Source: a virus. From it: a DNA stretch of 44,036 nucleotides. The notes beneath the pieces were generated by a model that had not been told where the DNA came from, searched no databases, and worked only from the letters and a program-made list of their open reading frames with translations. Within the stretch, counting starts at the first letter, position 1, and every line of letters begins with the position of its first letter. Below, in pieces: positions 1 to 8,241 of the stretch. The translations under genes were made by a program, and so were the position numbers. The stretch covers positions 1 to 44,036 of the IMG/VR virus record IMGVR_UViG_3300045918_000845. The stretch is one strand, 5' to 3'.

Positions 1-966
1 ATGGCAAAAGACCGTTCCTCCCCACTTTCCGCGATTACCTTTTACTGCAAGCCGGATAAACACACGTTTACGGTCGAGCCGAGAAGGATTATTTCTGCGC
101 CAGAATTAGAGCATCATCCTTTTGAGTATTTTGCTGATTGCCCGAAATGCGGGACCGAGTGCGGACAAGTTCACTGGCAGCGCAATTTGCTGAAGGCTTA
201 CGTTAACGCAACCGGGCCGCGTACTGAGGATGGCAAGGCGGCAACCGCCGCGAATCTTGAAGGTCATCCCACTAAGGACGAATCGCTACGCACACGGTTT
301 AATGCGATGTCGCACGGGCTATCGGCGCGCACGGCAACCTACTTCCCTTCCAAGCCTGACGGCTATGCATTTTGTAAAACATGCGATGTGAACCGAGATC
401 ATTGCAGGACACAACCGGCTTGCGTGAAAAAGACCGAGTTGTTTATGGTGCATCACGCCGCTTTTGAGCAGCGAAATCCCAAGCACTTGATGGGAATCTA
501 TGCGGATTTGCAGGCTTCTATTTTTGCGGTGTTGCAGCAGATTCTCCAGACCATCATCGCAGACGGAGTGAAGATCACTACGCCGGAGTGCTCGACCGAC
601 AAGGATGGCAATTGCATCATTGCGCGGTATTTCTATCAGGACGCGGACGGAAACACACAATCCAGAATTATTTCAAATATCGAAGCGCATCCGCTGTTCC
701 GGCCGTTGGGTGAGATTTTGACGCGCACCGGGCTTTCGCTCTCTGATATGGGCATGACAGCTAAGATTATTGAGGATGAAGATGCAGAGCTGGGCAAGCT
801 GAATGACGGGGCAGCGCAGCGCGAAGAGTTGGGCGATTACCAGCGCAGACAGGTCGAGGCGTTGGAAGGGTTGCGCGGCGTGATGGAGGCAGCGCGGATA
901 AATAAGGCACGTGATCCGGTATTGCTGGAGCATCAAGCGCAACAGATCGGCGTAGATCGTGGCTGA
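1..966 (+). CDS. Putative terminase small subunit (321 aa)
   Basis: This is probably the DNA-recognition subunit of the packaging motor. The call rests mainly on position: it sits directly upstream of, and overlaps by 8 nt, the large terminase gene. The N-terminal third carries two cysteine-rich stretches, CPKC with a further Cys at residues 47-54 and an 'FCKTCDVNRDHC' segment near residue 125, which look like zinc-binding knuckles. The C-terminal half is helical and contains 'LTRTGLSLSDMGM', reminiscent of the C-terminal part of other phage small terminases. The protein is longer than most small terminases (about 150-200 aa), which fits an added zinc-ribbon N-terminus. The first base of the window is its ATG, so its promoter and RBS cannot be seen. 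Another DNA-binding packaging accessory protein is possible. Confidence 0.6.
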   Translation: MAKDRSSPLSAITFYCKPDKHTFTVEPRRIISAPELEHHPFEYFADCPKCGTECGQVHWQRNLLKAYVNATGPRTEDGKAATAANLEGHPTKDESLRTRFNAMSHGLSARTATYFPSKPDGYAFCKTCDVNRDHCRTQPACVKKTELFMVHHAAFEQRNPKHLMGIYADLQASIFAVLQQILQTIIADGVKITTPECSTDKDGNCIIARYFYQDADGNTQSRIISNIEAHPLFRPLGEILTRTGLSLSDMGMTAKIIEDEDAELGKLNDGAAQREELGDYQRRQVEALEGLRGVMEAARINKARDPVLLEHQAQQIGVDRG

Positions 967-2554
967 GCGTGTCAATAAATCCACGCGTATCCGCCTCACG
1001 AATCGCGCCGAGGTGGAGATCATGCGCTACGCCCTACCCGACCCCGTGACGGGAATCAAGCAGCATGCGTTGTGGCACAAGCACGTTCATAACGTGAATC
1101 TCGATGTGATGCAGGTATTGCGGATGATTGAGATGGATCAGCACTGCAACACGATTGATTTTTCTTGCCGACGCACGCGTAAGACTTCTACGAAAGAACT
1201 TCATAACCTTGAAACGATGGCGACCTCGCCGGGATTGGAGCTGGGTATCGTTGCGCCGCGTCAGAAACAGAGTATGAACAATCTGAATTACATGCTGGAA
1301 GCGATCAAGCGCTCCCCGATGTTGGCGGCCTATATCGCGTTCAATCGAGGTCGGCAGAGGTTAAACGATAGCGGATTTATGTTTGCCAACGGCTCGAAGG
1401 TAACAGCTTACGGGATCATGGGGCAGATCGACGGCGACTCATTAGCGATGGCCTCATTGGAAGAAGTTGACGATATGCCCGCCGATAGATTGCTGTCGCG
1501 CTTTCTGCCGATGTTGGGCGCATCCGAACGATTGGGGATGAGCATCAAGATCGAGCCATCAATTCGTATCTCAGGCGTATTCAAGGGGGCAGACGTACTG
1601 CAAGGGCTTATCAATTCAGGCAAATATCACGTTCTCCCGACTGTAGATGTGTACATGGGGCAGGAGCTGGGGATTATTAGCCGGGATTGGGTGGACTCGA
1701 TGCGTGCCCAGCAGACGGAAGGCGAGTGGCTGAGGCAGTTTTTGTGCATGAACATTGCGGCGACGAACTGGATTTGGGAAAAGCATATTCAGAAGGCGAA
1801 GACCGTCGGGCTGGCGGCGGGGATGGAGATCGTGGAGCCGTTGCCGGGCAAGCGTTACAAGAAACGCGGCATTCTCTCTTTTGGCTACGACCATCTTGGA
1901 CACGGGGAAAGTCTTCATGCCTCGCGCAGCGCGTTAGTCGTGACGGAATTGATCGGTAATTTTGTGGTGACGATTCGCGTGCGCACTTGGCCAGCGGATA
2001 CCGATGAGGGCGTGATCGAGCGCGACCTGCTGGCGGAGTGGGAATATTTCCGACCCGACTATGCGATGGGCGATGCTTACGGTATCGGGCTGATGACCTC
2101 GGTGAACGAGCTGCTGTTTCGTAAAGGGTTGGTGGAAGTAGATATCAAAACTGTCGGCGACGGCAAGAGTTCGCAAAGTACGTGGACGCAATGGCCGTTT
2201 TCACCCATTCGATTTCAAGGCATGACCAAGCATGCAATGGCTTCCGCCGTGCGCAGTGTGTTCCATAACGGTCGAGCGGCAATGCCATTTTTTGAAGAGG
2301 ATGATCCTGCTTGTATTGACTGGCGTGACCTCGTGCGGCACCTGGGCAACATCAAAGAAGAAAAAACAAAAGCGGATTACTCCTCGTTCAATCAAGCCGA
2401 TACGAAGGTCGGCGATGACTTGTTTGATGCCATGTGCGCGGCGGTATGGGCGCTGCAATGTCGCGGCGCAGAGGATGTGCCAACCGTGATCGCCAGCCGC
2501 GTGCAGACACGGGATCAGTTGATGGGGATCTCTTTGCCGGAGGCGGAAAGATGA
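959..2554 (+). CDS. Phage terminase large subunit (TerL)
   Basis: ATPase-nuclease that pumps and cuts phage DNA at the portal. The GTG start overlaps the end of the preceding gene. The N-terminal ATPase has a degenerate Walker A at about residues 69-77 ('SCRRTRKTS') instead of a canonical GxxGxGKS loop, and a Walker B with catalytic acidics in 'LAMASLEEVDD' at 162-172. The C-terminal RNase H-like nuclease begins at 'FGYDHLG' and has further conserved acidic motifs in 'GDAYGIG' and 'GDDLFDAM'. Length (531 aa) is normal for the family. Arginine-rich, lysine-displaced P-loops are known in TerL proteins, so the deviation does not imply inactivity. The gene begins a head gene cluster that runs on to the portal. 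Confidence 0.88.
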   Translation: MAERVNKSTRIRLTNRAEVEIMRYALPDPVTGIKQHALWHKHVHNVNLDVMQVLRMIEMDQHCNTIDFSCRRTRKTSTKELHNLETMATSPGLELGIVAPRQKQSMNNLNYMLEAIKRSPMLAAYIAFNRGRQRLNDSGFMFANGSKVTAYGIMGQIDGDSLAMASLEEVDDMPADRLLSRFLPMLGASERLGMSIKIEPSIRISGVFKGADVLQGLINSGKYHVLPTVDVYMGQELGIISRDWVDSMRAQQTEGEWLRQFLCMNIAATNWIWEKHIQKAKTVGLAAGMEIVEPLPGKRYKKRGILSFGYDHLGHGESLHASRSALVVTELIGNFVVTIRVRTWPADTDEGVIERDLLAEWEYFRPDYAMGDAYGIGLMTSVNELLFRKGLVEVDIKTVGDGKSSQSTWTQWPFSPIRFQGMTKHAMASAVRSVFHNGRAAMPFFEEDDPACIDWRDLVRHLGNIKEEKTKADYSSFNQADTKVGDDLFDAMCAAVWALQCRGAEDVPTVIASRVQTRDQLMGISLPEAER

Positions 2555-2564
2555 TCGGGACGGC

Positions 2565-2804
2565 ATGAGCAAGGCGCATTTTTTCGTGAAGCGCGAGCCG
2601 CCCTACCCCGAGCCGGTAAAAAAACCGTTACGGGATTTGACGGAAATCGAAAAAGCGAAAGTGGCCGAGAATCGGGAGATGGTGCGCATGCACATGCCGG
2701 AGCTGGGGCCGATGCTTAAAGAGTTAAACGATTTGGGAATGATGGACGGCTGGCGCAGTGTCGGCGAAGTGATTTTACATACGAAAGGAGTTTTAAATGA
2801 ATAA
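2565..2804 (+). CDS. Small hypothetical phage protein (79 aa)
   Basis: Not recognised. It is a charged, lysine- and proline-rich N-terminus followed by a helical segment, with no membrane segment or cysteine motif. It lies 10 nt after the large terminase stop and overlaps the next ATG by 8 nt, so it is translationally coupled in the head operon. No strong Shine-Dalgarno precedes its ATG. A packaging or portal-assembly accessory role is possible from position only. Confidence 0.6.
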   Translation: MSKAHFFVKREPPYPEPVKKPLRDLTEIEKAKVAENREMVRMHMPELGPMLKELNDLGMMDGWRSVGEVILHTKGVLNE

Positions 2805-3141
2805 GGAAAATATTGCTCGGGTATGTCATGAAATTAACGCTGCATATTGCGCAGCAATGGGTGATAACAGTCAGCCAAAATGGGATGACGCTCCTGAGTG
2901 GCAGCGCATTTCAGCCAGAATGGGCGTTGATCTTCATACGATGGGCGACTTCGGACCAGAGGCAAGTCACATAAGCTGGATGAATCAAAAAATCAATGAA
3001 GGCTGGGTATATGGAGATGTTAAAGACCCAGAAAAAAAGACTCATCCGTGTATGGTTCCATTTAACCAACTTCCAAAAGAGCAGCAGGCGAAAGATTATA
3101 TTTTTCGCGCAGTGGTGCATGCGCTTTCGGGCAGGAGTTAA
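2797..3141 (+). CDS. RyR-domain protein (114 aa)
   Basis: The second half matches the ryanodine-receptor (RyR) repeat pattern: a conserved Trp-Gly region ('EGWVYGDVKDPEKKTHPCM') followed by 'VPFNQLPKEQQAKDY'. RyR domains occur as stand-alone modules in bacteria and phages, and their function there is not established; ligand or nucleotide-derivative binding has been proposed. A clear AAAGGAG RBS lies at 2784-2790, ahead of the ATG. The gene is nested between the terminase and portal genes and is followed 2 nt later by the portal gene. Its place in the head operon suggests production late in infection. A structural role is not supported by the sequence. Confidence 0.72.
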   Translation: MNKENIARVCHEINAAYCAAMGDNSQPKWDDAPEWQRISARMGVDLHTMGDFGPEASHISWMNQKINEGWVYGDVKDPEKKTHPCMVPFNQLPKEQQAKDYIFRAVVHALSGRS

Positions 3142-3143
3142 AC

Positions 3144-4523
3144 ATGGGACTGCTTGATATTTTATTGCGGCGAAAGCCTGCTGTTAGCACGGCTCCAGCG
3201 GAACATTTGTTGCCGAACGAAACCGCATCGCAGAATGCGGCTACCAGCGAAATAGGCCGCCGCCCTACGCCTGAAGCGCAGATGAAATATATGTACCGGC
3301 TGTTCTGGGTTGATCCAGACCTGCGGCAAGCCATACTCGACATCCGCGAAATGGAACGGACAGACGGGCGGGTGCGGCGCATTCATGCGCAGATCGCGCT
3401 TGATACCGTGAAGGGTGGTTTGATTTTGCAACAAGGGCAAGAGAGCACTCAACTGGATGGCGAATGGAAAGATTTTCAGCGCAACTTGCAACTCAACCGC
3501 GTGGAGAAATTAAAATCAGATGCCCGCTTACTGGCTATGCAGGGTTCATTGCCGCTGCAATGGATATTTGACGATCAAATGAACGTAGTGGGATCGGTGG
3601 CGATGCCCGCTGAAACGATCATGCCGAACGTAGACGCGGACGGACGATTTAAAGATGTGACCAAGGCCTATATCCAGCGCGACATCTTTACCGGCGGCGA
3701 GTTGGCCAGCTTCCCGCTTTATAAGCTGACGGTTGCGCGTTTTGACCCCGACAATTACGACGACATGGGCAGCTTAGGCAGGCCGCTACTGGACGCTTCG
3801 CGCACTACTTGGCGCAAGCTGAGCATGGCCGAAGAAGACCTTGTTATCCGTCGTCGGATGCGCGCACCGTTGCGTATGGTGCACGTGCTTAAAGGCGCGA
3901 GCACCGACGAAGTGCAAGCCTATCGCGATCAGGTGGAAAAAGATCAGGCGCAGGGCGCAACTACCGACTACTACACGAACAAGGAAGGCGGCGTGAATTC
4001 GGTGCAGGGCGATGCTGCTCTTTCCGAGATCGGCGACATCGTGCATTTGCTGAATACCTTCTTTGCCGGAACGCCTGTACCGAAGGGAATGATGGGTTAC
4101 AGCGACGGGCTGAGCCGCGACATTCTGGACGATGTGAAGGGCATGTACTACGACAATATTGATGTGTTTCAGGACACGCTCGCCTTTGCTTACGAGCAAG
4201 GATTCCGGCTGCATCTGCTACTGAAGGGCGTCAACCCGGACGATGAAGATTTCCAGATCGTGTTTGCAGAGCGCCGCACCGAATCCCCATCTCAAACTAC
4301 TGACAGGGCATTAAAGCTACAAGCTTTGGGATTGCCGAAAGGATTGGTATGGGAAGAGCTTGGCTACGACCCAGCTTACGTTGAGCGGCGCAAAAAATGG
4401 GAGGCGGAGAACTATGACCCGTACCCATCGGATACACCGGCAGCGGCGGCGGTACCGAACGTCAGTATCACGCCGGGAAATGAGCGCAAGGGTGGCAGTG
4501 GGACGGCAATAAGCAATGGCTGA
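3144..4523 (+). CDS. Phage portal protein
   Basis: Forms the dodecameric ring at the capsid vertex through which TerL packages DNA. The 459-aa length, the position between terminase and MuF-type genes, and internal features support the call: an N-terminal 'FWVDPDLRQAILDIREMER' segment, an acidic central clip-like region, and a C-terminal helical stem ending in an Ala/Pro-rich tail. An RBS (GCAGGAG) lies just upstream of the ATG. The 3' end overlaps the next gene by 8 nt, as is usual for portal-MuF pairs. It resembles SPP1/Mu-type portals more than lambda portals, but I cannot place the subfamily exactly. Confidence 0.82.
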   Translation: MGLLDILLRRKPAVSTAPAEHLLPNETASQNAATSEIGRRPTPEAQMKYMYRLFWVDPDLRQAILDIREMERTDGRVRRIHAQIALDTVKGGLILQQGQESTQLDGEWKDFQRNLQLNRVEKLKSDARLLAMQGSLPLQWIFDDQMNVVGSVAMPAETIMPNVDADGRFKDVTKAYIQRDIFTGGELASFPLYKLTVARFDPDNYDDMGSLGRPLLDASRTTWRKLSMAEEDLVIRRRMRAPLRMVHVLKGASTDEVQAYRDQVEKDQAQGATTDYYTNKEGGVNSVQGDAALSEIGDIVHLLNTFFAGTPVPKGMMGYSDGLSRDILDDVKGMYYDNIDVFQDTLAFAYEQGFRLHLLLKGVNPDDEDFQIVFAERRTESPSQTTDRALKLQALGLPKGLVWEELGYDPAYVERRKKWEAENYDPYPSDTPAAAAVPNVSITPGNERKGGSGTAISNG

Positions 4524-5616
4524 TCCTACTCAAGCCGCCATCAAGCGCGCCACCCTCGCTGCACAGCGCGAGGTTGTGGCATTGGACGCTTCCGCGCTGG
4601 AAGAATTGCGGCAGCTCTACCGGCAGGCCGCCAACGACATCGCGCAGCGCATCGCTTCTCAGGCGGGGCGTGACGGTAACGTGATGTTGTCGGAATTGCA
4701 GAATGTGTTGGCACAGGTACAAGATCGGCTCAAGCAATTGTCGGTAGCGCGTAACGCGTTGCTGGATGGGAGTTTGGCGGCGGCGGCGGATTCCGGTACC
4801 GCGCCGTTTACGGCGGCGGGAATGGGTGCGGCGAGTGCGGGCGTATTGCCATACGCCCCTACGGCGATGCTGTCTTCGGCGGCGGCGATGACGATCAACC
4901 ACGAGGCGTTGCAGTTTGTACGCACCTTTGTTGCTGCGGACGGTTTGCAGTTATCAGATCGACTCTGGCGGCTGGATCGGCATGCGCGGGATGTGGTGGT
5001 GAACCATATCGAGCAAGCGATTATCCAAGGCCACGGCGCGGCGCAGTCAGCGCGGGAATTGATGATGAAGGGGCAAGGCGTTCCGGCAGACATCGCGGAC
5101 AAGATGAATGAGGGCAACGCACAAGCAATGAGCAACGCCACGGGCGAGCTGCTGACCGGGCAAGGAAGCCCGATGGATAACGCAATGAGGCTGATGCGTA
5201 CCGAGATTAACCGGGCGCACGGCGAGGCGTATTTCAAGAGCGCATTTTCACTACCCGATACGGCGGGCGTGCGCTTTGTGCTCTCCCCTGCTCACCCGAA
5301 GCCGGACATCTGTGATTTGCTGTCCACGCAAAACCTGTTCGGGCTAGGCGAAGGGGTCTATCCCAGCCGCGAGGCATGCCCTTGGCCAGCGCACCCAAAC
5401 ACACTGAGCTTTCTGGAAACCGTGTTCAAGGATGAGGTAACCGCAGAAGATCAGGCAGGCAAAGAAAGCAGCATGGAAGCCTTGGCGCGACTGACTCCAG
5501 AACAACGGCAAGGCGCGCTGGGGGTGAACAAGGCCGAGGTGTTCGACCAGGGAAAGCTATCCAAAGGGATGATCCGGTCGAAATGGTCGGCGGTACAGAA
5601 ACGAATTTCTAATTAG
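4516..5616 (+). CDS. MuF / SPP1 gp7-like minor head protein
   Basis: A minor capsid morphogenesis protein that associates with the portal. The diagnostic C-terminal MuF region is visible: 'RTEINRAHGEAY' near residue 230, then 'LSPAHPKPDICD' and 'CPWPAHPN', the conserved His/Cys pattern of the family. The N-terminal half is alanine-rich and helical. It overlaps the portal gene by 8 nt. Length (366 aa) is typical. No toxin or protease domain is fused at the C-terminus, unlike some MuF proteins. Confidence 0.85.
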   Translation: MADPTQAAIKRATLAAQREVVALDASALEELRQLYRQAANDIAQRIASQAGRDGNVMLSELQNVLAQVQDRLKQLSVARNALLDGSLAAAADSGTAPFTAAGMGAASAGVLPYAPTAMLSSAAAMTINHEALQFVRTFVAADGLQLSDRLWRLDRHARDVVVNHIEQAIIQGHGAAQSARELMMKGQGVPADIADKMNEGNAQAMSNATGELLTGQGSPMDNAMRLMRTEINRAHGEAYFKSAFSLPDTAGVRFVLSPAHPKPDICDLLSTQNLFGLGEGVYPSREACPWPAHPNTLSFLETVFKDEVTAEDQAGKESSMEALARLTPEQRQGALGVNKAEVFDQGKLSKGMIRSKWSAVQKRISN

Positions 5617-5627
5617 GATAAATACAA

Positions 5628-5819
5628 ATGAACGAGGATCAGAAAGCACAGTGGCTGCAAGATGTTGCCGAACTTGGTGAATCTGCTCATACGCTTTGGG
5701 AATATTGCTACGCAAAGGATGTAAAAAACGGGAAGTATTGGAAGGCGATGACAAACAATAATCGATCTGAAAGAAATAGAGAATTCAGACGAAATTCAAA
5801 TGCGAACGCAGGTAGTTAA
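5628..5819 (+). CDS. Small hypothetical protein (63 aa)
   Basis: A short, hydrophilic, asparagine- and arginine-rich protein with an aromatic-rich middle ('LWEYCYAKDVKNGKYWKAM'). It is not recognised. It begins 11 nt after the MuF gene, behind a weak AGGAT RBS, and closes the leading head block. Its lower GC content compared with its neighbours hints that it is a recent addition. Confidence 0.5.
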   Translation: MNEDQKAQWLQDVAELGESAHTLWEYCYAKDVKNGKYWKAMTNNNRSERNREFRRNSNANAGS

Positions 5820-5900
5820 TCAGGCATAGAGAGGAGGTGAGTATCATGGCTAGAAAGAGAAACGCAGCACCAAGCCCGTCTGCACCTGCTCTTCGAACCG

Positions 5901-6560
5901 GTGAAGGCAGCCTGCCGGTATTCCCCCGAAGTCATTGTCAGCTTTTCGGGTGGGAAAGATTCAGTGGTCGTGCTGGATATGTGCATGCGGCATTTCAAGC
6001 GCGTGCATGTGTTCTTTATGTACCAAGTGCCGGGCTTGTCGTTTCAAGAGGCGACATTGCGCTGGTATGAGAATAAATATGGGATCGAGATTTTGCGGGT
6101 GCCTCATCCCGAGCTGAGCGAGTTTTTGCGCTACGGGTTGTTCAGGCATCACGATTTGTCGGTGCCGGTAGTGAGTTTTAACGAGTTGTACCATTACGTG
6201 CGGCTGCAAACAGGGCAACGCTGGATCGCCGCCGGTGAGCGCATCGCCGATTCGATTGTGCGGCGCGCGATGATGAAAAAGTCGGGCAGCATTGATGTAC
6301 CACGTGGGCGGTTTTATCCGGCGGCGTATTTCCGCAAGGAAGATGTGTTGCGCTATGTGGCACAGCACCAGCTCAAAGTTTCGCCGGAGTCGCGGTTTTT
6401 GGGGCATTCGTTCCGGTCGCTCGACCCGGAAGATATGTACAAGGTGCGCAAGCACTATCCCGACGACTACGCGAAAATCGAGGAATTTTTCCCGTTTGTC
6501 GGTGCGGGGGTGGAAAAATTTATTCGCGAGTGCGAAGAGTCAGGGGAGACATTGCCGTGA
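5901..6560 (+). CDS. PAPS reductase-like PP-loop protein (IbrA-like), possible +1 frameshift at its 5' end
   Basis: An adenosine nucleotide alpha-hydrolase family protein of the phosphoadenosine-phosphosulfate reductase type. The PP-loop 'SGGKDS' at residues 16-21 binds ATP or PAPS phosphates. A C-terminal 'FLGHSFRSLDPEDMYKVRK' region completes the domain. It is followed, with a 4-nt overlap, by a ParB-like gene; the same pairing defines IbrA/IbrB, prophage-encoded regulators of Eib proteins in E. coli. The GTG start at 5901 has no RBS. A textbook GAGGAGGTG lies at 5831-5839 and serves an ATG at 5846 in another frame. One base skipped in the CCCCC run near 5925-5929 would join that start to the PP-loop frame. 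Either the sequence has a 1-nt indel, a +1 frameshift occurs, or the weak GTG is used. Confidence 0.75.
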   Translation: MKAACRYSPEVIVSFSGGKDSVVVLDMCMRHFKRVHVFFMYQVPGLSFQEATLRWYENKYGIEILRVPHPELSEFLRYGLFRHHDLSVPVVSFNELYHYVRLQTGQRWIAAGERIADSIVRRAMMKKSGSIDVPRGRFYPAAYFRKEDVLRYVAQHQLKVSPESRFLGHSFRSLDPEDMYKVRKHYPDDYAKIEEFFPFVGAGVEKFIRECEESGETLP

Positions 6561-7243
6561 GCGTTACCAAACACCAGCAGTTTGAAATGGGCCGCGTGTG
6601 GCGGCACGAGATCAGCCCGCATCCGCGTAACCCGCGCAAAATTGCCAAAAGCGCGCAGCACCGGCTAAAGGGCAAAGTTGATGAGGTGGGCATGATTACG
6701 CCGATTTGCGCTAACCGGCGCACGATGTTGATCGTAGGTGGGCATCAGCGTCTTGCTGTACTGGATAAGTTGGAGAAGTACAACGAGACGACGCGGGCGA
6801 ACGATTATCAGCTCGACGTGAGCTTTTGCGACCTCGACGACAAGCAAGAGCTGGAGATGCTGGCATTCCTGAATAACCCCGCCGCGCAGGGTGTATTCGA
6901 CCTCGACGTACTGGCCGAGATGAATTTGGAGCTGGGAGTGGATTTCAACGGCATGGGTTTCGATCAGCTCGATGTCGATTTCATGTTCGACGGCGATGCG
7001 CGGTTTTCACATGCTTTTGAAGATACCCGCGCAGTGGAGAATGAGAAGGAAAAGCTGGAGGCGATCAAGGCAGCACGCGCAAAGGGTGTTGAGAATATGC
7101 GCGGGGCGAACAGTGCCGAGTTTTATTTTGTAGTGGTATGCCGCGATCAAGACGAGATGGGCGAGATTAAAAAGCGGCTGGGAGTCCAGCCGCATGAACA
7201 GTTTGTCAGCGGCGATGCGTTGCTGGGGGCTGTGCCCGAATAA
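6557..7243 (+). CDS. ParB-like nuclease-domain protein (IbrB-like)
   Basis: A ParB/sulfiredoxin-fold protein. Residues about 20-75 contain 'HPRNPRKIAKSA' and the ParB box 'VGGHQRLAVLDKL' (GGHQR at 61-65), the phosphate-binding motif of the superfamily. The remainder is acidic and helical. The start is chosen at GTG 6557 because CAGGGGAGA lies 8-16 nt upstream and the start overlaps the PAPS-reductase stop; a more distal GTG at 6530 is possible. Paired with the upstream PP-loop gene it resembles IbrA/IbrB. In that system the pair influences transcription, but the target here is unknown. The 3' end overlaps a convergent gene on the other strand by 38 bp. Confidence 0.78.
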   Translation: MSVTKHQQFEMGRVWRHEISPHPRNPRKIAKSAQHRLKGKVDEVGMITPICANRRTMLIVGGHQRLAVLDKLEKYNETTRANDYQLDVSFCDLDDKQELEMLAFLNNPAAQGVFDLDVLAEMNLELGVDFNGMGFDQLDVDFMFDGDARFSHAFEDTRAVENEKEKLEAIKAARAKGVENMRGANSAEFYFVVVCRDQDEMGEIKKRLGVQPHEQFVSGDALLGAVPE

Positions 7244-7616
7244 GCTCATCAGGCGTGTCGTAGAGGCTGAGCTTGCCTTTGATGGGTATTGGCTCGACCG
7301 CGCGCGGGTTGCCTAGTAACCATGCCCAACCATCGGCGTGCAGGTCTTCCGGTTCGAGGTTTGCCGCTTTCGCATCAGCGAGGCGGAGAGGGCGAATATC
7401 TAACAGATCCACCACGCACAGCGCCACGCCGCGCGGCATGTGAATGCTTATTCCCTCCTCTTCGATGTGGGTCACGCTGGCGGGAAGTTTGCCGCCTTGA
7501 CTGGCGGCGATCAGCAACGGGCCGCGATAGTCGGTGCGCCAGGTGCGCACTTCGATGGTCTTCCAGCCTTGTGCAATGAACGTTGCCCAGGGTTGTTGAA
7601 CGGATAGAGTTTTCAC
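7206..7616 (-). CDS. ASCH-domain protein
   Basis: ASCH domains have a PUA-like beta-barrel fold and bind RNA or modified nucleosides; some are amidohydrolases of acetylated cytidine. The N-terminus 'MKTLSVQQPWATFIAQGWKT' and the following 'IEVRTWRTDYRGPLLIAAS' are typical ASCH signatures (Q-P-W, K-x-x-E-x-R, R-G). At 136 aa it is a stand-alone domain. It is the last gene of a minus-strand block embedded in late genes on the plus strand, and its ATG overlaps the stop of the upstream HTH gene (ATGA). A role in handling host or phage RNA or nucleotides is inferred from the fold only. Confidence 0.83.
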   Translation of the reverse strand: MKTLSVQQPWATFIAQGWKTIEVRTWRTDYRGPLLIAASQGGKLPASVTHIEEEGISIHMPRGVALCVVDLLDIRPLRLADAKAANLEPEDLHADGWAWLLGNPRAVEPIPIKGKLSLYDTPDELIRAQPPATHRR

Positions 7617-7990
7617 TGTTTGGCCTTTCTGGCTGGGCGCGGTGATGCATTAAATTCTGAAACTTTCAGCAGGGCCATATATTCGGATTCTGTTTCAGTG
7701 CATTCAGCCTGATGCTTTCCGTCACGCAGAGAATGCAGGTATTTCAGGCGCTGCGCCGGGGTGCTATTTGTTTTGATGTTGAAAAGCTCCCAGAATGCCG
7801 GATGCATGCGGCGGTAGCCTTGCGTTCCGGGTATCGCTTCCCATTGTTGCCATACGCGGCATTGTGTATATACAAGCTTGCCCGCTTCGGTCTGGGTCAG
7901 CCCTGCCGCTTCGCGGGCTTGGCGTATCTCTTCCGGTGTTGGGTTGCTGGCATCGCTTCCCTCTTTGCTTCGATTGGGGTGGTTACTCAT
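7613..7990 (-). CDS. HTH (XRE-like) DNA-binding protein
   Basis: A helix-turn-helix region spans about residues 18-50: 'TPEEIRQAREAAGLTQTEAG' then 'KLVYTQCRVWQQWE', the usual first helices and recognition helix of the lambda-repressor-like fold. The protein continues with an unusual 'RRMHPAFWELF' segment and a polar C-terminal tail, so this is not a classic CI. An RBS (GGAG, minus strand) precedes the ATG. A hairpin followed by a U-tract lies immediately upstream of the RBS and probably limits read-through into it. It may regulate the antisense cargo block. Confidence 0.72.
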   Translation of the reverse strand: MSNHPNRSKEGSDASNPTPEEIRQAREAAGLTQTEAGKLVYTQCRVWQQWEAIPGTQGYRRMHPAFWELFNIKTNSTPAQRLKYLHSLRDGKHQAECTETESEYMALLKVSEFNASPRPARKAKQ

Positions 7991-8000
7991 TCATTTCTCC

Positions 8001-8028
8001 AAAAAATCCGGCGGCACCATGCCGCCGG
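8001..8028 (-). terminator. Rho-independent terminator ahead of the HTH gene
   Basis: On the minus strand a perfect 8-bp stem CCGGCGGC/GCCGCCGG with a 5-nt loop (8008-8028) is followed by a T-rich tract (ATTTTTT). It lies between the 51-aa gene and the HTH gene and almost touches the HTH gene's RBS. It should terminate transcripts from the upstream cargo genes, or act as an attenuator for the HTH-ASCH pair. Confidence 0.75.
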
Positions 8029-8039
8029 GTGATGCAAAC

Positions 8040-8064
8040 TTAGGGAACTATATAGTTAAGTTCC
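8040..8064 (+). repeat. Left copy of an inverted repeat flanking a tiny gene
   Basis: A 25-bp AT-rich element beginning TTAGGGAACTATATAG. Its core AACTATATAGTT is a perfect 12-bp palindrome. A copy matching at 21 of 25 positions lies in the opposite orientation at 8242-8266, so the pair brackets the 51-aa gene. Function is unknown; operator sites or ends of a minimal mobile unit are possible. Confidence 0.6.
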
Positions 8065-8219
8065 TAATTTACAGCGGCGGATTTATATGCAGATTCCCAG
8101 AGTTTATAATCTTCGCTATTTATAACATGCGGGTTCTCGTATATAGTTTTGCCCAAATAGAAAGCTAAATTACCGAAGAAAGCCGCGTTTGAATTTACTT
8201 TTTTAGCCGGTTCTAACAT
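8064..8219 (-). CDS. Small hypothetical protein (51 aa)
   Basis: A short ORF beginning 'MLEPAKKVNSNAAFFGNLAF' and ending 'LWESAYKSAAVN', with a strong AAAGGAG RBS at the expected distance upstream of its ATG. It is not recognised. The amino-acid composition is AT-rich in codon choice compared with neighbours. The gene is bracketed by the inverted repeats at 8040-8064 and 8242-8266, which makes an independently regulated or transferred cassette plausible. The strong RBS is the main reason to accept it as real. Confidence 0.6.
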   Translation of the reverse strand: MLEPAKKVNSNAAFFGNLAFYLGKTIYENPHVINSEDYKLWESAYKSAAVN

Positions 8220-8241
8220 TTTGAATCTCCTTTAATTAATG

